DNA of 64,000 nucleotides from Syntrophus sp963665935 (GTDB lineage Bacteria > Desulfobacterota > Syntrophia > Syntrophales > Syntrophaceae), in assembly GCA_963665935.1 (NCBI GenBank), contig OY762510.1, positions 3,410,001 to 3,474,000 of the forward strand. The letters run 5' to 3'. Position numbers and translations under genes: made by a program. Numbering within the stretch: position 1 is the stretch's first letter; each line of letters opens with the position of its first letter. Positions 9,217 through 17,543 of the stretch are shown piece by piece. The notes under the pieces were generated by a model. That model saw only the letters and a program-made list of their open reading frames with translations. It did no database searches and was not told the origin of the DNA.

Positions 9217-10386
9217 ATGTTCCCAATAAACACACCTCCTGTTGTCCTTCCTAAGCCTACCTCTCCGATCCATTTTATCAAAACACTTACGGAGACATTT
9301 TCCTTTTCCAAGGGTGATTTGTTTCGGGCACTGGTCGTACAAAAGTCGGATAACCATGAAGTGCTTCTTGATACAGGTGTGGGCACACTTCTCGCTAAAT
9401 CCAACCTTGCCTTGAAAATAGGAGATACTCTTCTCCTTAAAGTTGATGAAACGCAACCGAACATCATCCTTAACCTGATGCCAACCGCCGATGAGGACTC
9501 GCTTCATATTCGAAACAACCTGGCACTGTTCCGTACTATCCCTCAGGGCATGGTGAATCTGATAAAAAATGGTCTGGAGTTTTTTCAAGGGGATATACAG
9601 AATCTTCTCCCTTTTCTTGAAAAAGCAGAATTGGACTCTCTACAAAGCAGGATTAATTCAATGATTTTCTCCGAGAAAAGCCTCGACAATCCGCTTTTTT
9701 TTAAACAATTTATAATAAATATAGGCTTTTTGATTGAAAAATCCCTGAAAAAATCCTTGAGTGTTTCACTAGAAGAAGAGAAAAGTCTGTCGCAGACATC
9801 AAATAAAAGTCTTAAATGCCTTTTAAGTCATCTTTCTTCACGATTACATTTATTCCTTTCTGATAAAGCGGGTTCTGATTTCGATTCCCAATTATTAAAT
9901 TCTTTGGAAAATCTCGCCAGATATGCCGATTCTTCATTGGAGACGATTTATAATCAGCAAGTTGTCAATGTCATCGGACAGGAGGAAGATCAGAGTTATT
10001 ATTTCCAGATTCCCATAAAAAGTTTCGACAATGATCTGAGGACGGCTGACCTTTTTATAAACTTAAAAGACAAAAACGCAAGATCCACAACGAGTGATAT
10101 TCAATTTCAATTTGTATTGTTCTTAAATATGGATGCATTAGGCGATATCATGGTGGATATCAAATATAATCAGAAAAATATTCTGGGCACTTTTAAATGC
10201 GACAATGTTGATTCACGTGATTTTATGAAGGATTTTCTAGAGATATTAAACGATCGACTGAGTTCGGCAGGATATGGACCAAATTATTTAAATGTCTGCT
10301 GTTCCGGCAATCTCGTTCAGGAAAAAGCTGATTATATTCAAGATAAAGTAATCTACTCCAAGAAAATCATAAACTGCTTTGCTTAA
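9217..10386 (+). CDS. FliK-like hook-length control protein
   Basis: The 389-residue protein has a variable N-terminal and middle part and a C-terminal region (about residues 250-375) with the alternating strand and helix pattern of the flagellar hook-length control C-terminal domain that binds FlhB to switch export specificity. The adjacent FhlB gene at 10393 supports a link to the export switch. Sequence divergence is high and no classic proline-rich ruler is obvious, so this may be a second FliK-type protein, not the main ruler. No frameshift is seen. Confidence 0.55.
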   Translation: MFPINTPPVVLPKPTSPIHFIKTLTETFSFSKGDLFRALVVQKSDNHEVLLDTGVGTLLAKSNLALKIGDTLLLKVDETQPNIILNLMPTADEDSLHIRNNLALFRTIPQGMVNLIKNGLEFFQGDIQNLLPFLEKAELDSLQSRINSMIFSEKSLDNPLFFKQFIINIGFLIEKSLKKSLSVSLEEEKSLSQTSNKSLKCLLSHLSSRLHLFLSDKAGSDFDSQLLNSLENLARYADSSLETIYNQQVVNVIGQEEDQSYYFQIPIKSFDNDLRTADLFINLKDKNARSTTSDIQFQFVLFLNMDALGDIMVDIKYNQKNILGTFKCDNVDSRDFMKDFLEILNDRLSSAGYGPNYLNVCCSGNLVQEKADYIQDKVIYSKKIINCFA

Positions 10387-10392
10387 ATAAAA

Positions 10393-10686
10393 ATGAGAGA
10401 ACAAAAAAAACGAAATCTGGCTGCTGCTTTAAGATATGATGGCGCTCGTGATGCGGCACCGAAGGTCATCGCAAAGGGACAAGGGATTATCGCGGATAAG
10501 ATTATAGAATTGGCAAAAAAAAACGATATCCCTATAAAATATGACCCTGAGCTTGTACAGATTCTCAGCAAACTGGACATCGATGAACAAATTCCGGAAG
10601 ATTTGTATAGGGCCGTAGCTGAAATACTATCGTTTTTATATACGATGAATTCAAAATTACGCGATAAAAACAATCTTTTATCGTAA
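10393..10686 (+). CDS. FhlB: FlhB C-terminal-domain paralogue
   Basis: This 97-residue protein matches only the cytoplasmic C-terminal domain of FlhB beyond the autocleavage site: AAALRYD, DAAPKVIAKGQGIIADKI and the ending PEDLYRAVAEILSFLY parallel residues 275-350 of the FlhB at 700-1764. The NPTH motif is absent because the protein starts just after it. Such short paralogues are known as FhlB and can substitute functionally for the released FlhB C-terminal fragment in some bacteria. It is 6 bp downstream of the FliK-like gene, consistent with a shared role in substrate switching. Confidence 0.85.
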   Translation: MREQKKRNLAAALRYDGARDAAPKVIAKGQGIIADKIIELAKKNDIPIKYDPELVQILSKLDIDEQIPEDLYRAVAEILSFLYTMNSKLRDKNNLLS

Positions 10687-10886
10687 AGGGAAAATTTTTC
10701 CAGATTACCGCTAAAATAATCAGCAAATCTTTCATCGGTCCCTGTTTTAAATCCAATTCCTTCATCAAATAAAATAATCGTTATTCCTTAAGAAAACGTC
10801 GCACGGGTATAATCTGAATATAATTAAGTTATCTATAAAATACTTAACAGAAAGCTCCATAAATGGATTAATTTTTTGTTTTGTAT
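10687..10886. other. Intergenic leader before flgF
   Basis: This AT-rich stretch has no convincing reading frame. A short palindrome (GGAAAATTTTTCC type) lies just after the FhlB stop and could end that transcript weakly. The right part leads into the sigma-54-like promoter at 10888-10904. Confidence 0.4.
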
Positions 10887-10887
10887 C

Positions 10888-10904
10888 TGGTGCACATATT
10901 GCAT
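10888..10904 (+). promoter_or_regulatory. Sigma-54-type promoter before flgF
   Basis: The sequence CTGGTGCACATATTGCA has the GG (10889-10890) and GC (10901-10902) dinucleotides separated by exactly 10 bases, as in -24/-12 promoters. The -12 half (TTGCA) is perfect and the -24 half differs at one conserved base. It lies about 35 bp before the flgF start codon. Rod and hook genes are commonly sigma-54 dependent in polar-flagellated bacteria; use here is inferred. Confidence 0.55.
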
Positions 10905-10938
10905 TTCCCAAGAAAAAAGTAACGGAGCAGAGCCCATC

Positions 10939-11652
10939 ATGTCTTATGATGTTACAGATGTAGGAAACGCATGTGTTAGAACATTGTCAAAACTCGACTA
11001 CTCCTCCAACAATGTTGCCAATGTAAATACGCCAGGCTTCAAGGCCGAATATTTAAATTACAGCATAGAAAAGTCATCACCAACAACAAGTGATACAGTG
11101 CCATCGTATGCCCAATCATTGTTTACGGATTATTCACAGGGCACTCTTCAAAAAACGGATAATTCTCTTGATTTTGCTATTCAGGGAGAAGGATTTTTTG
11201 TTCTTCAGTCGGACAATGGGATTTCATATACAAGGAAGGGTGATTTTACCTTAAATGAGAAAAGTGAACTGGTTACAAAATCCGGCGATTATGTCCTGGG
11301 GAAGACGGGAAAAATAATCCTGGATGGTAAAGATATTCACGTAGACCAGTCCGGAAGCATACAAGTCGATGGCAATCAGGTTGATTCTCTGAAAATCGTC
11401 AGTTTTGAGAATTCTGAAGTGTTGATTCATAAGGGAGAAGGTGTTTTTAAAGATAACGGAAACGGCGTTGTTAAAAAAGATTTTATTCCAAATGTTTTGA
11501 ATGAGTCACTCGAAGCTTCGAATGTCAGCGCCATCAAGGAAATGATTCAGATGATTGATCTTCAGAGAACTTTTGAAACCTATCAGAAACTAATTCATAC
11601 CATCAGCGATCAGGATAAACTTTCAACTGGTCGAATTGGTAAACTTGTATAA
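10939..11652 (+). CDS. flgF: Flagellar proximal rod protein FlgF
   Basis: FlgF is a rod subunit of the flagellar basal body. The ATG at 10939 is chosen because it gives the typical start (MSYDVTDVGNACVRTLSKLD), has GGAG 11 bp upstream, and leaves the sigma-54-like promoter upstream; an in-frame start at 10876 would overlap that promoter. The rod/hook N-terminal motif appears as NNVANVNTPGFK and the C-terminal rod motif as EASNVSAIKEMIQMIDLQRTFE. The length of 237 residues is normal. flgG follows after 24 bp. Confidence 0.92.
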   Translation: MSYDVTDVGNACVRTLSKLDYSSNNVANVNTPGFKAEYLNYSIEKSSPTTSDTVPSYAQSLFTDYSQGTLQKTDNSLDFAIQGEGFFVLQSDNGISYTRKGDFTLNEKSELVTKSGDYVLGKTGKIILDGKDIHVDQSGSIQVDGNQVDSLKIVSFENSEVLIHKGEGVFKDNGNGVVKKDFIPNVLNESLEASNVSAIKEMIQMIDLQRTFETYQKLIHTISDQDKLSTGRIGKLV

Positions 11653-11676
11653 ATACGCAATAAGGAGGAATCATCC

Positions 11677-12459
11677 ATGATTAGATCGCTTTGGACTGCA
11701 GCGACGGGGATGCAGGCTCAACAAATCGAACAGGATGTCGTGGCGAACAATCTTTCAAATGTCAATACCGTTGGGTTCAAGAAATCCCGGGCTGATTTTC
11801 AGGATCTCATGTATCAAATTTCAACCAAGGCCGGTTCAGAAACATCTTCAGGAAACCAAATGACCGTGGGTATTGAAGTGGGAATGGGCGTTAAACCTGT
11901 TGCAACTCAAAAAATCTTTTCCCAGGGCGATTATCAGTCAACGGGAAATCCTTTCGACTGGGCCATTGAAGGGGATGGTTTTTTCCAATTAGATAACAAT
12001 GGAGAAACCGTTTATACGAGGGCCGGTAATTTTAAGATCAATAAGGATGGGGTGGTTTCCACCACAGAAGGGTTGAAATTGATCCCTGAGGTGAGTGTTC
12101 CGACAAATACCGTAACGTTTACTCTAGACAGTGGCGGTACCTGGACTGCGACAGACGCAAATGGAACAGCCCTTGCGACTGGAAGGCTTGAACTGGCAAA
12201 ATTCATAAACCCGGCAGGATTAAGCAGTGCGGGACGCAACCTTTTTGCAAAGACGGAGGCGTCAGGGGAACCCGTGACGGGAAATCCGGGAGAGAATGGC
12301 CTTGGAACAACATCACAGAATTTTCTCGAAATGTCCAATGTAAACGTTGTCGATGAAATGGTCAAAATGATCGTTGGGCAAAGGGCCTATGAGATCAATT
12401 CCAAGGCAATCACGACAGCAGACAATATGCTGGAAGTGACGAACAATCTGAAGAGATAA
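11677..12459 (+). CDS. flgG: Flagellar distal rod protein FlgG
   Basis: FlgG forms the distal rod that passes through the P and L rings. The 260-residue protein starts MIRSLWTAATGMQAQQ, contains the motif NNLSNVNTVGFKKSRADFQDL, and ends with EMSNVNVVDEMVKMIVGQRAYE and MLEVTNNLKR, all typical of FlgG. An AAGGAGG ribosome binding site lies just upstream. flgA begins 4 bp after the stop. Sequence and length are complete. Confidence 0.97.
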   Translation: MIRSLWTAATGMQAQQIEQDVVANNLSNVNTVGFKKSRADFQDLMYQISTKAGSETSSGNQMTVGIEVGMGVKPVATQKIFSQGDYQSTGNPFDWAIEGDGFFQLDNNGETVYTRAGNFKINKDGVVSTTEGLKLIPEVSVPTNTVTFTLDSGGTWTATDANGTALATGRLELAKFINPAGLSSAGRNLFAKTEASGEPVTGNPGENGLGTTSQNFLEMSNVNVVDEMVKMIVGQRAYEINSKAITTADNMLEVTNNLKR

Positions 12460-12463
12460 AGGT

Positions 12464-13198
12464 ATGAAAAAGTCTAATCGTATTTCAATCCTTTCGTTGC
12501 TTCTTTTTTGCGCATGTTTCGCATGCCTGTTTTGTAAGGCTTCGCTGGCGTCTGATCCAATTATCATCGATAAATCACAAGTTGCAGCCGCTATAACGAG
12601 TCATATTGAAAAACATATGCCTTGGCAGAAGGGAAAGGTGAGGGTCACGTTTCCTTCAGGTATTACAGAAATTGTCTCGCCATCAAAGAACTATAAGATA
12701 GAGGTGAGGGAAAACAAGAACGATGAGTATATCGGTGACAGGCTATACAATGTAAAAGTCTGGCATAAAAATCAGTATGTCAAGCAGATATTCGTACCCA
12801 CTACCATTGAAGTTTGTAAGGATATTGTCCTGAGTACAAAATCGATGAAAAGAGACACGAATATTTCTGCCCAGGATCTTCTCGTTGCGGAAAAATGGTT
12901 CAGCCGAGTACCACGCGATATCATTACAGATCCAGAAAACATTCTAGGCAAGAGATTACTTCGTTCAATCAATGCACAAACACCCTTTACTCCGAGCATG
13001 CTCAGCAATCCCATCATGTTTAAAAAAGGTAAGGTTGTTAAGATCGTATGTGACAATGATTCTTTGAATATCAGTACCTTGGGTCTGGCCGAAGAAGAAG
13101 GAATCTATGGGGCTATGGTAAAAGTAAAAAATATTTCTTCAAACAAAATTATCCAGGGAAGAGTCATCGGCGATTCAGTTGTAAAGGTGGAAATATAG
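12464..13198 (+). CDS. flgA: P-ring assembly chaperone FlgA
   Basis: FlgA is a periplasmic protein needed for assembly of the P ring by FlgI. A signal peptide is visible (basic start MKKSNR, hydrophobic core to about residue 25, ending near SLAS). The mature part carries the SAF-type domain (AQDLLVAEKWFSR) and ends with the conserved IIQGRVIGDSVVKVEI stretch. The length of 244 residues is normal. It overlaps neither neighbour and is tightly linked to flgG. Confidence 0.93.
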   Translation: MKKSNRISILSLLLFCACFACLFCKASLASDPIIIDKSQVAAAITSHIEKHMPWQKGKVRVTFPSGITEIVSPSKNYKIEVRENKNDEYIGDRLYNVKVWHKNQYVKQIFVPTTIEVCKDIVLSTKSMKRDTNISAQDLLVAEKWFSRVPRDIITDPENILGKRLLRSINAQTPFTPSMLSNPIMFKKGKVVKIVCDNDSLNISTLGLAEEEGIYGAMVKVKNISSNKIIQGRVIGDSVVKVEI

Positions 13199-13284
13199 GA
13201 AAGAATGTAGAGAATGACTCTGCAGATTTTCTCGGAAGAATTTCATTAAAACAGATTAATATTACTAAGGCATAAGAGATACTC

Positions 13285-13983
13285 ATGAACCATGGTTTTT
13301 TAAAAAGATTAGGCATAGTGCTCATGATTTTGTGGCTTTTCTCCGGGTGTGCCACCAAACCTGATCCATTTCCTCCTGGGGAACCCGTTCTTCCCCCTGC
13401 TCCCCCCAAAGCTGAACCATCGAGGGGATCAATCTGGCCGGGTGAAAATTCAGGAAACATGCTGTTTGCCGATAGAAAAGCCAAAAATCTAAATGATATT
13501 GTAACAATTGTTATTAGTGAAACTTCTCAGGGAACCAATAAGGCAACGACCAATACAAGCCGAGATTCAAGTGCTTCTGCAGGAATTGACGCATTTTTGG
13601 GATTGGATCACTCCATCCTGAGCCGTAATGCCGGCATGGGGTCCAAAATAGAAATAGGGGGCACTTCTGCATCAACCTTGAAAGGAGAGGGCAACACGAC
13701 CCGTGGCAATCAGTTTCAGGCCACCATCACGGCTCGTGTTGTTAAAGTGTTGGATAGCGGAAATCTCTTTATTGAGGGTAAAAGGCAACTGAGCGTAAAC
13801 AGTGAGGATCAGTATATCATTATTACCGGTATCATTCGGCCCGAAGATATTAGATCGGATAACAGCATCTTTTCGCAATATATCTCCGATGCCAGGCTGG
13901 TCTATACGGGGAAGGGGGTCATCAATGATAAGATGAACCCGGGTTGGGTAACACGTATTTTAGACTGGGCATGGCCTTTTTAG
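13285..13983 (+). CDS. flgH: L-ring lipoprotein FlgH
   Basis: FlgH builds the outer-membrane L ring of the flagellar basal body. A lipoprotein signal is clear: hydrophobic stretch ending in LFSGC with the acylated Cys at about residue 22. The mature part contains ADRKAKNLNDIVTIVI, the repeated QFQATITARVVKVLDSGNL region and the end typical of the family (NPGWVTRILDWAWPF). Length 232 is normal. The gene lies 86 bp after flgA and 52 bp before flgI. Confidence 0.97.
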   Translation: MNHGFLKRLGIVLMILWLFSGCATKPDPFPPGEPVLPPAPPKAEPSRGSIWPGENSGNMLFADRKAKNLNDIVTIVISETSQGTNKATTNTSRDSSASAGIDAFLGLDHSILSRNAGMGSKIEIGGTSASTLKGEGNTTRGNQFQATITARVVKVLDSGNLFIEGKRQLSVNSEDQYIIITGIIRPEDIRSDNSIFSQYISDARLVYTGKGVINDKMNPGWVTRILDWAWPF

Positions 13984-14035
13984 GATGTTCGCCAGAATTC
14001 CTTTTCAATTGGATGTTCCCTGATTGAGGATATTG

Positions 14036-15214
14036 ATGAAACGTTTTCTGATATTAAAGATTTTGATCTCCTTTGTGATCGCCTTATCATTTTCTTTCGT
14101 GCAACCCGTTTTTTCGGCAAGGTTGAAAGACATTGCCAGTATCAGTGGGGTGAGAGACAATCAACTTATCGGTTATGGCCTTGTTGTAGGTCTGGCAGGC
14201 ACGGGTGACGACATCAAAAATGGTTTCACGAGTGAATCTCTGTCAAATATGCTCAACAGGCAAGGCATATACATGAGAAGCAAGACGTTGAAATCCGATA
14301 ATGTGGCAGCTGTGATGGTGACGGCAACGTTGCCAGCTTTCGCAAAAACAGGTTCAAAGATCGATGCCATCGTTTCGTCGATTGGTGATGCAACAAGCCT
14401 ACATGGCGGCACCCTTCTGATGACCCCCCTTAAAGGCGCCGATGGACAAATTTATGCTGTTGCACAGGGTCCGATCATTTTGGGAGGATATGCCTTTGGA
14501 GGGGCAAACAGCAGTGCCGGGAAAAATCACGCAAGCGCCGGCCGCGTTGTCAATGGAGTCCTTGTCGAAAAGGAGTTGAAATATGACTTTGGCCAACTTC
14601 GTACTTTAACCCTCAATCTTCTACAGCCTGATTTTACAACGTCAACTCGTTTGTCGGACGTGGTCAATAAGGAATTGGGAAAGTATGTTGAGGCAACGCA
14701 GGTTGATGCCTTTTCCATTGAAGTAAAGATGAAAGAAACGGTTCAAGTCGATCTGATGCATCTCATTTCACGGATGGAAAATCTCGATATTCCCGTAGAT
14801 TCCAAGGCAATGGTTGTCATGAACGAAAAAACCGGAACAATCGTCATGGGAGAAAATGTTCGGATAGCGACTGTCGCGGTAGCACACGGCAATTTAAGCA
14901 TTCAGATCAAAGAAGATGTTCGAGTTTCTCAGCCCCTTCCTTTTGCTCCGAATCCACCAAAAGGAGATTTACCCTCTAAAGATCGGAAGAACGGAACGAT
15001 CGTAGCTCCAGGAGGACAGACTGTTGTTACTAAAGACACAACCGTTGGTGTTGGGGAGGAGAAAAATCAAGTTATGGTGGTATCAAAGGGCGTCACGATT
15101 CAGGACGTAGTCAAGGCGCTCAATGCAATAGGCGTATCGCCTCGCGATCTCATCACCATTATGCAAACGATAAAAGCAGCAGGAGCGTTGCAGGCGGAAT
15201 TAAAAATCATATAA
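14036..15214 (+). CDS. flgI: P-ring protein FlgI
   Basis: FlgI polymerises into the periplasmic P ring around the rod. I start it at ATG 14036, with GAGGA upstream, which gives a signal peptide (MKRFLILKILISF with cleavage near FSA); a TTG at 14024 is less likely. The mature N-terminus RLKDIASISGVRDNQLIGYGLVVGL and the end LNAIGVSPRDLITIMQTIKAAGALQAEL are hallmarks of the family. The protein is full length. Confidence 0.97.
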   Translation: MKRFLILKILISFVIALSFSFVQPVFSARLKDIASISGVRDNQLIGYGLVVGLAGTGDDIKNGFTSESLSNMLNRQGIYMRSKTLKSDNVAAVMVTATLPAFAKTGSKIDAIVSSIGDATSLHGGTLLMTPLKGADGQIYAVAQGPIILGGYAFGGANSSAGKNHASAGRVVNGVLVEKELKYDFGQLRTLTLNLLQPDFTTSTRLSDVVNKELGKYVEATQVDAFSIEVKMKETVQVDLMHLISRMENLDIPVDSKAMVVMNEKTGTIVMGENVRIATVAVAHGNLSIQIKEDVRVSQPLPFAPNPPKGDLPSKDRKNGTIVAPGGQTVVTKDTTVGVGEEKNQVMVVSKGVTIQDVVKALNAIGVSPRDLITIMQTIKAAGALQAELKII

Positions 15215-15254
15215 TCTACAGATAAATATTTAATATGTATTGGTGAATACAAGG

Positions 15255-15581
15255 ATGAACGATATCGTGGTAAAAAATGGGGTGTCAGCGATACCGGAAG
15301 CATCGTTAAAAAACGCTGAAGCTGAGAAGTTAAAGCGCGAAGAGCAAAAGCTCAAGAAAGTTTGTGCTGATTTTGAATCGCTTTTTGTTTATAATTTATT
15401 GCAAACAATGAGAAAAACAATTCCTGTGGGAAATTCTGCTATGCAATCTTTCGGAAAAGAAACCTATAACATGATGTTTGATCAGAAAATTGCCGAGGAA
15501 TTTTCGCAAAAAGCTGGTGGAATGGGTTTACAGACGATCCTTTTCAATCAACTGAGGAAGCAGGATAACAAGAGTAAATGA
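15255..15581 (+). CDS. flgJ: Rod-binding protein FlgJ, short form without muramidase
   Basis: Only the rod-scaffold domain of FlgJ is present, about 108 residues, with the conserved CADFESLFVYNLLQTMRKT and the FGKETYNMMFDQKIAEEFSQ stretch. The C-terminal peptidoglycan hydrolase domain of enteric FlgJ is absent, as is usual outside gamma-proteobacteria; a separate hydrolase must exist elsewhere. The start is uncertain: ATG 15255 has AAGG directly before it, and TTG 15240 or GTG 15243 are alternatives. Confidence 0.9.
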   Translation: MNDIVVKNGVSAIPEASLKNAEAEKLKREEQKLKKVCADFESLFVYNLLQTMRKTIPVGNSAMQSFGKETYNMMFDQKIAEEFSQKAGGMGLQTILFNQLRKQDNKSK

Positions 15582-15649
15582 TACCCATGAGGGGTCTTTC
15601 TCTAAGTACCGGTCATTATTAATAATATCTGATAATAAAGGAAAATAAT

Positions 15650-15676
15650 TAAAGGAATCGATAAATATACCGATAA
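15650..15676 (+). promoter_or_regulatory. Sigma-28 (FliA) promoter of flgM
   Basis: TAAAGGAA, an 11-bp spacer and ACCGATAA fit the FliA consensus (TAAA-type -35, 11-bp spacer, GCCGATAA -10) with only one difference in the -10. It ends 35 bp before the flgM ATG. This would make FliA control its own anti-sigma factor. Confidence 0.7.
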
Positions 15677-15711
15677 CTTCTATGAAACTGAATTTGAAGG
15701 AGGTGTGCCCC

Positions 15712-16020
15712 ATGAATATTAACAATTCAAATGGAATTTCTTCAAAAGATATTCAACAATATATGATGAATGAATCACTCGGAAAAGGTAAAGACGTTAA
15801 AGAGGATAAATCTGCCGTAATTCCACAGGAAAAAGTGGATATTTCCAATAAGGCAAGAGAAATCCAGCAAATAAACAGCGCAATGAGTGAAATTCCCGAT
15901 GTACGTGATGAAAAGGTGTCGTCAATAAAAGCACAAATAGAAAATGGCACTTACAACGTAAGCGGAGAAGAATTAGCAAAAAAAATGGTAGGAGAGGCAT
16001 TTCTGGATATTTTTGCGTGA
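15712..16020 (+). CDS. flgM: Anti-sigma-28 factor FlgM
   Basis: FlgM holds FliA inactive until it is exported through the completed hook-basal body. The ATG at 15712 is fixed by a strong AGGAGGTG site at 15698-15705; an in-frame ATG at 15682 lies between promoter and ribosome site and is rejected. The 102-residue product is polar and acidic at the N-terminus. Its C-terminal half (VSSIKAQIENGTYNVSGEELAKKMV) has the sigma-binding pattern of the family. A sigma-28 promoter lies just upstream. Confidence 0.93.
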   Translation: MNINNSNGISSKDIQQYMMNESLGKGKDVKEDKSAVIPQEKVDISNKAREIQQINSAMSEIPDVRDEKVSSIKAQIENGTYNVSGEELAKKMVGEAFLDIFA

Positions 16021-16113
16021 TACCTTTGGTTTTAAAACACAAGTGATGCTACCCTTAACCTTCTCAAATATGAACATTTCCTTTTCCAACTAAGTCTATA
16101 ATATTAAAGTCTT

Positions 16114-16668
16114 ATGACCATATCAAGAATATTTCCCTCCCTGCCTGAAAATCGCAGCAATGAATTTAATCTTCTTGTCAAGTCATTAATAAATAACCTT
16201 ATTGAAGAAATAAAGATTTATAGTGAACTATATCAACTGTTTAAAAATGAAAGGGAGATTATAAGAAACCCCTCCATAGAATCTTTAAAAGGCAATAATA
16301 TGAAGATTGAGGCATGTCTTCTAAAAGCCCAGAACTTAAAAGATTGTAAAGAGGATATTACAGAAGCAATAAAAAGAATTTTTCAACCTGAATTTCAAGG
16401 TGAAATAACGCTTTCTATTCTAGCTGAATATGCGGATGTTAATCTGAAGGAGCAATTATCGCGCTACCGTGAGAAACTTAACTCCTTAATAAATGCCTTG
16501 ACTAATTTAAATGTCAAGAATCAACATCTCCTCAGAAGTACCATTTCACATACCGGATCAACACTGATGTTTATTCGGAAATCGACATCTTCCTCAATTA
16601 ACTATCTGTCCTCAGGTCAGGTGAATATGGGAATGCCTAATGGAAAGATTTTATATAAGAGAGGGTAA
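16114..16668 (+). CDS. flgN: Flagellar export chaperone FlgN-like
   Basis: The 184-residue protein is almost wholly helical, with the long N-terminal helix (LLVKSLINNLIEEIKIYSELYQLFKNEREII) and leucine pattern typical of FlgN, the chaperone of the hook-filament junction proteins FlgK and FlgL. Position directly after flgM supports this. flgK and flgL, which normally follow, are absent here: the cluster ends and the next genes run on the other strand. Confidence 0.8.
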   Translation: MTISRIFPSLPENRSNEFNLLVKSLINNLIEEIKIYSELYQLFKNEREIIRNPSIESLKGNNMKIEACLLKAQNLKDCKEDITEAIKRIFQPEFQGEITLSILAEYADVNLKEQLSRYREKLNSLINALTNLNVKNQHLLRSTISHTGSTLMFIRKSTSSSINYLSSGQVNMGMPNGKILYKRG

Positions 16669-16679
16669 AGCAAGAAAAA

Positions 16680-17030
16680 TCAGGATAACGCCTCACCTAA
16701 ATTATATGCCCGTTCGAGTAAATTCTTATATATTTCGTGAGATTGAGTATCAAATTCGGCTGACTCAATTCCATTCTCTTCAAACTCTTGAAGCATATCC
16801 TGTACTGAAAAATACTCCCTTACTACTGGGTCATCTTCGCCCATTTTTGCCACAAATCGATCCGTGTTAAAGGTTATCTTTACGTAGTCTCTTTGTTCAT
16901 CTGTTAATTTTAACAGCACTTTTTCCGCGCTCCTTATTATTGACTTTGTTCTGCTTATACATTTTATTTTTTTTATTGTTAAGTCTTTCTTGCTAAAACT
17001 TTTATCTGTCTTTGATAGACCATCCACCAA
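16680..17030 (-). CDS. Small protein of unknown function
   Basis: I do not recognise this 116-residue protein. It has a basic N-terminal third, an acidic C-terminal half (MGEDDPVVREYFSVQDMLQEFEENG) and no membrane helix or signal peptide. It converges on flgN with only 11 bp between the stops and no clear terminator. No strong ribosome binding site is seen before the chosen ATG, so the start may be further in. Confidence 0.45.
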   Translation of the reverse strand: MVDGLSKTDKSFSKKDLTIKKIKCISRTKSIIRSAEKVLLKLTDEQRDYVKITFNTDRFVAKMGEDDPVVREYFSVQDMLQEFEENGIESAEFDTQSHEIYKNLLERAYNLGEALS

Positions 17031-17075
17031 CAGTAGGCCTTATTTTCTATCCCAATGTCAATTTCTCAAAATTTT

Positions 17076-17288
17076 TTAACATCCTGAATTGCTTCTTATT
17101 TCAGCCATAGCTTTATCATCGACGCCTGTCTTATCATCCATTCCCCGATATTGCCTTGACAAGAATTCTCGGGCCTCGCCATCTCCAGCCATTGCCGCGT
17201 TCCAGAGTCTTTTCCGATTCTCTATCTCTCGAATTAATTCAAGACGCCTTATTTCCATTCTTTTCATTCTGCGGGCATTTGATTTCAT
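17076..17288 (-). CDS. Small basic protein of unknown function
   Basis: This is a 70-residue, Arg- and Glu-rich, probably helical protein. A good ribosome site (AAAGGA, 6 bp before the ATG) supports it as real. It lies 45 bp upstream of the 16680-17030 gene on the same strand, and the two may form an operon. No family is recognised. Confidence 0.5.
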   Translation of the reverse strand: MKSNARRMKRMEIRRLELIREIENRKRLWNAAMAGDGEAREFLSRQYRGMDDKTGVDDKAMAEIRSNSGC

Positions 17289-17489
17289 CGCAGTTCCTTT
17301 TCATGCAAATTATAGACGTTTCCAGATTGGGATTTCGATCCCATGCTGGTCAGAATTTCTATATAAGTTTTTTTTGATATCTTAACGTCTGTATCTTGAG
17401 ATGCAATACGGATTAACTACCGAACATATACCAGTTCTATCCTGATATATTAAGGAGGGGAAAAGTTATCAGATCGACTACTTCACTTT
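17289..17489. other. Intergenic region, no gene seen
   Basis: This AT-rich gap lies between the small basic gene (transcribed leftward) and the flavoprotein terminator. It presumably holds the promoter of the two small genes. A GGGAT-TTCG-ATCCC hairpin at about 17327-17342 is the only structure noted. Confidence 0.35.
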
Positions 17490-17527
17490 GAAATAAAAGA
17501 GGGTCCAAGGTTTCCCCGGGACCCCTT
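17490..17527 (-). terminator. Rho-independent terminator of flavoprotein gene
   Basis: GGGTCC at 17501-17506 pairs with GGACCC at 17519-17524, and on the minus strand the stem is followed by CTTTTATTTC. It lies 14-50 bp after the flavoprotein stop. Confidence 0.7.
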
Positions 17528-17543
17528 GTTTACCTTTTATATG

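Noticed and set aside
17320..17350. GGGAT-TTCG-ATCCC considered as a tRNA T arm
   Set aside because: Loop length does not fit the seven-base T loop and no acceptor or anticodon arm is found.
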